Assembly: GCF_029962835.1 (NCBI RefSeq)
Contig: NC_080586.1
Location: forward strand, 68,876,001-68,940,000
DNA length: 64,000 bases
DNA from: Magnolia sinica
Taxonomy: Eukaryota > Streptophyta > Magnoliopsida > Magnoliales > Magnoliaceae
Reading direction: 5' to 3'
The translations under genes and the position numbers were made by a program. Below the pieces are notes generated by a model. It did not search any database, was not told the origin of the DNA, and saw only the letters and a list, made by a program, of their open reading frames with translations. Below, piece after piece: positions 61,825 through 64,000 of this stretch (its first letter is position 1; every line of letters begins with the position of its first letter).

Positions 61825-64000
61825 TAAGATAATTTGAGAAAGTGAAGAATTCTTCTTGTCCTTTGATTACCTTACGGTGGGTTGCGGAATGGAAAATGAC
61901 GACTGTTCCCTTGAAATTAACTGGTGTTAGTTTTTTGAGCATGGGAAGATGGGGTTGAGGATTGATGGTAGATTAGTCATTTGTAAAAAAAAACAAAAAA
62001 GAAAAAAGGTGAAGAAAAAAAAGGGAAAGAAAATGAGGATTTTCTTAGGTTTTTGAGATGAAATCTGAAAGGAAGCCAATTTCATGGAGAGATGGGGGTA
62101 TAGATTGGATGGTGCCATTGCATTCATATGGCAGTATTTTTTTTTTCTTGTTAAAAAAAATATGAATATTGTGATAAATATAATTATATAATTTTATTTT
62201 TCCTTGTGATTCTTTGTTTGTCTGTACAATCCTTTCAGAATAAGCTTGTTCTACAAGTGATTTTGTTGAATGCAAAAGAAGTTATTCACCTGAATATTCG
62301 CTTGCCTATACCTGTGTGGGGACCACCGTTCTAACCCGAGTTATATGGGCCATGCCATGATAATGGGATGCTAGAAAATGAAGCCTATCCAATCATTATG
62401 TGGACCACACCAGTGAAAACAATTGAAAACCACCCAAAAAATTCTAAATGCATTTGGTGGTCCACATGACAGTTGGATCTACTGATTTCTTTTGGTTTCT
62501 AACTTTCATGCTGGGGCAGTCCTTGACAGGTTGGATGTCCTGCAGATGGACGGTGGTCCCCATTTCTGGCATATTGGGCCTGTTTGGAAAGATTGCATTA
62601 ACTGGAATTAACACATTATTACACAATGGTTAAATGTCGGAAAGTATCATGATATTTTGACCATCCAATCTCATGTTTGGGATTCAATTCTTCCTCCAGA
62701 AAGATCATTGTTTCATGTAAAACTAGTGTTTGATCGATGGACGTTGAAATTGTACTCAATGGACTAGGTTTGATTAATTTAACTCTTACGAAATGGAATT
62801 TATATCTCACCAAATGCAATTCAATATCATGTGATTGATCCAACCTGGACATTTCATGGATTACCAAGTAAAAAAAACATACCAGTTGAATGATTTGATC
62901 CATCCATAAGTTGCCATTCTTTCAGTATATGCATCCATGTACCCAACCACGGATTGGATGGTTAGGATTGTTGGATAGAAGTGATGCTTCAAAACCATAA
63001 GCAATCCATGATGATGCCTAAGGAATCGATGGATGGTTAGGATTGTATGGTAGAAGTGATGCTTCCAAACTATAAGCAATCCATGATGATCCCCAAGAAG
63101 TAGGTCAAATCAATTTTGCTGATTGAGCCTATTTTTACATAAATGATATTGACTGTCCATTTAATTGTTGATTAATTGATGGCTAAAATCATTTGGTTAG
63201 TTTGATTTTTGCATGTTAGTAGACAATCATATGTCCATTGAACCTTACGGAGAGTCGAGATTGGTTGATCGTACCATCCACTCGTCCCTGTTTAGCTAGG
63301 ACAAGTGGATCATTTTTGCCAGATATTTTGGGCCCTTCTCTTTGTTAACGGAGGGATAGGATCGCACAAATTCAAGCTAGAAAGGGTTGTTTGTGAAAAA
63401 AAAGGGCCTAAAATGCACACTATGTTAGCAATAACTTCATGACTTGTTATGGGCTCCGTGAAAAAATGACCATTTTCTCAATAAAACTCTTGTTTAATCC
63501 TAAAATTTATTGTGAGAAATATTGTGATCAATAATTTCTAAAAAATGGTTGTTTTTTGCTTCAAAATAATGTTATAATCCAAAATTTACTATTTTAATGA
63601 GTTGCATTTTTCTTGCTATTTTTAAGGTTTCAGTAGTTTAAGTGTGCTTTAAAGTCTTTATTTTTGTCTTTCAAGGATTATTTATGAATTTTGATTGGAT
63701 TAGTCTTTTAAACAAAATATTTTAATTAATTATTACTAGAATTATTTATAAAAACTCACTTATTATTATTAAAACCAATTTTCAAAATATACTTATTGTT
63801 TAGATATTTTAAGAAAATTGCTTACCACATACGTGAGGATTACTTATATATTTACATTGAGGCTTAAATATAATTTTACTGCCATTTTTTAAAAGGTAAA
63901 AATACCCTTCATTTAAAACTAAATCATTGAAAAGAGGTAGTGGTCTGAAGCTAGTTGGGGCCTACCATGGTGTTTGAGAGAAATCCACCTAGTTGGGGCC
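61825..64000. other. Region downstream of the TBL gene
   Basis: No gene is recognised. A small foldback lies at 62318-62561 (ggggaccaccgt / acggtggtcccc, about 244 bp). A 75-bp tandem duplication lies at about 62953-63093 (gttaggattgt...gcaatccatgatgat twice). The last 50 bases (ggggcctaccatggtgtttgagagaaatccac) begin another foldback MITE that continues past the window. Confidence 0.65.

Overview
This is plant nuclear DNA: AT-rich, repeat-dense, and carrying one recognisable host protein gene. The evidence is an intron-containing trichome-birefringence-like (TBL) gene, degraded copia, gypsy and CACTA elements, telomere-like CCTAAA tracts, and many inverted-repeat MITEs. The abundant palindromic repeats with a 'gggcccaccatgatgtatgtg...tccatccatttt' core remind me of magnoliid genomes (Magnoliales/Laurales). 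That placement is from memory and tentative.

Layout. About 1-12753 looks like the 3' part of a large CACTA (En/Spm) transposon. It holds a decayed Transposase_24-type gene, a candidate twister ribozyme (1891-1970), a 164-bp duplication, and 9.1 kb of degenerate telomere-like repeat. It ends in palindromic subterminal repeats and a CACTACCAAAAAAA terminus at 12753. The element sits inside an LTR whose remainder runs to 13922. A related LTR, as a solo LTR in the opposite orientation, lies at 27488-30465. Next come a second LTR-like block (13923-15249) and a broken copia element (15250-17390).

From about 18.4 to 39.5 kb, and again at 49.5-51.4 kb, the DNA is mostly foldback MITEs of about 400-600 bp whose two halves are inverted copies of each other. 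Seven have convincing 9-bp flanking duplications, as expected of Mutator-superfamily insertion, and there is one clear MITE-in-MITE. hAT-like MITEs with 8-bp duplications are interleaved (27169-30749, 44968-45402, 45765-46378). A nearly complete but defective copia element with a 5-bp duplication occupies 40328-44082.

The only convincing host gene is on the plus strand at 52749-61824: four exons joining in frame to 460 codons. It encodes a type II Golgi membrane protein of the TBL / PC-esterase family, probably a cell-wall polysaccharide O-acetyltransferase. Three CT-rich microsatellites lie just upstream, and its large introns hold a MITE, a tandem repeat and microsatellites. After 61824 I see no further gene. 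All percentages of identity, ages and family names beyond motif recognition would need alignment.
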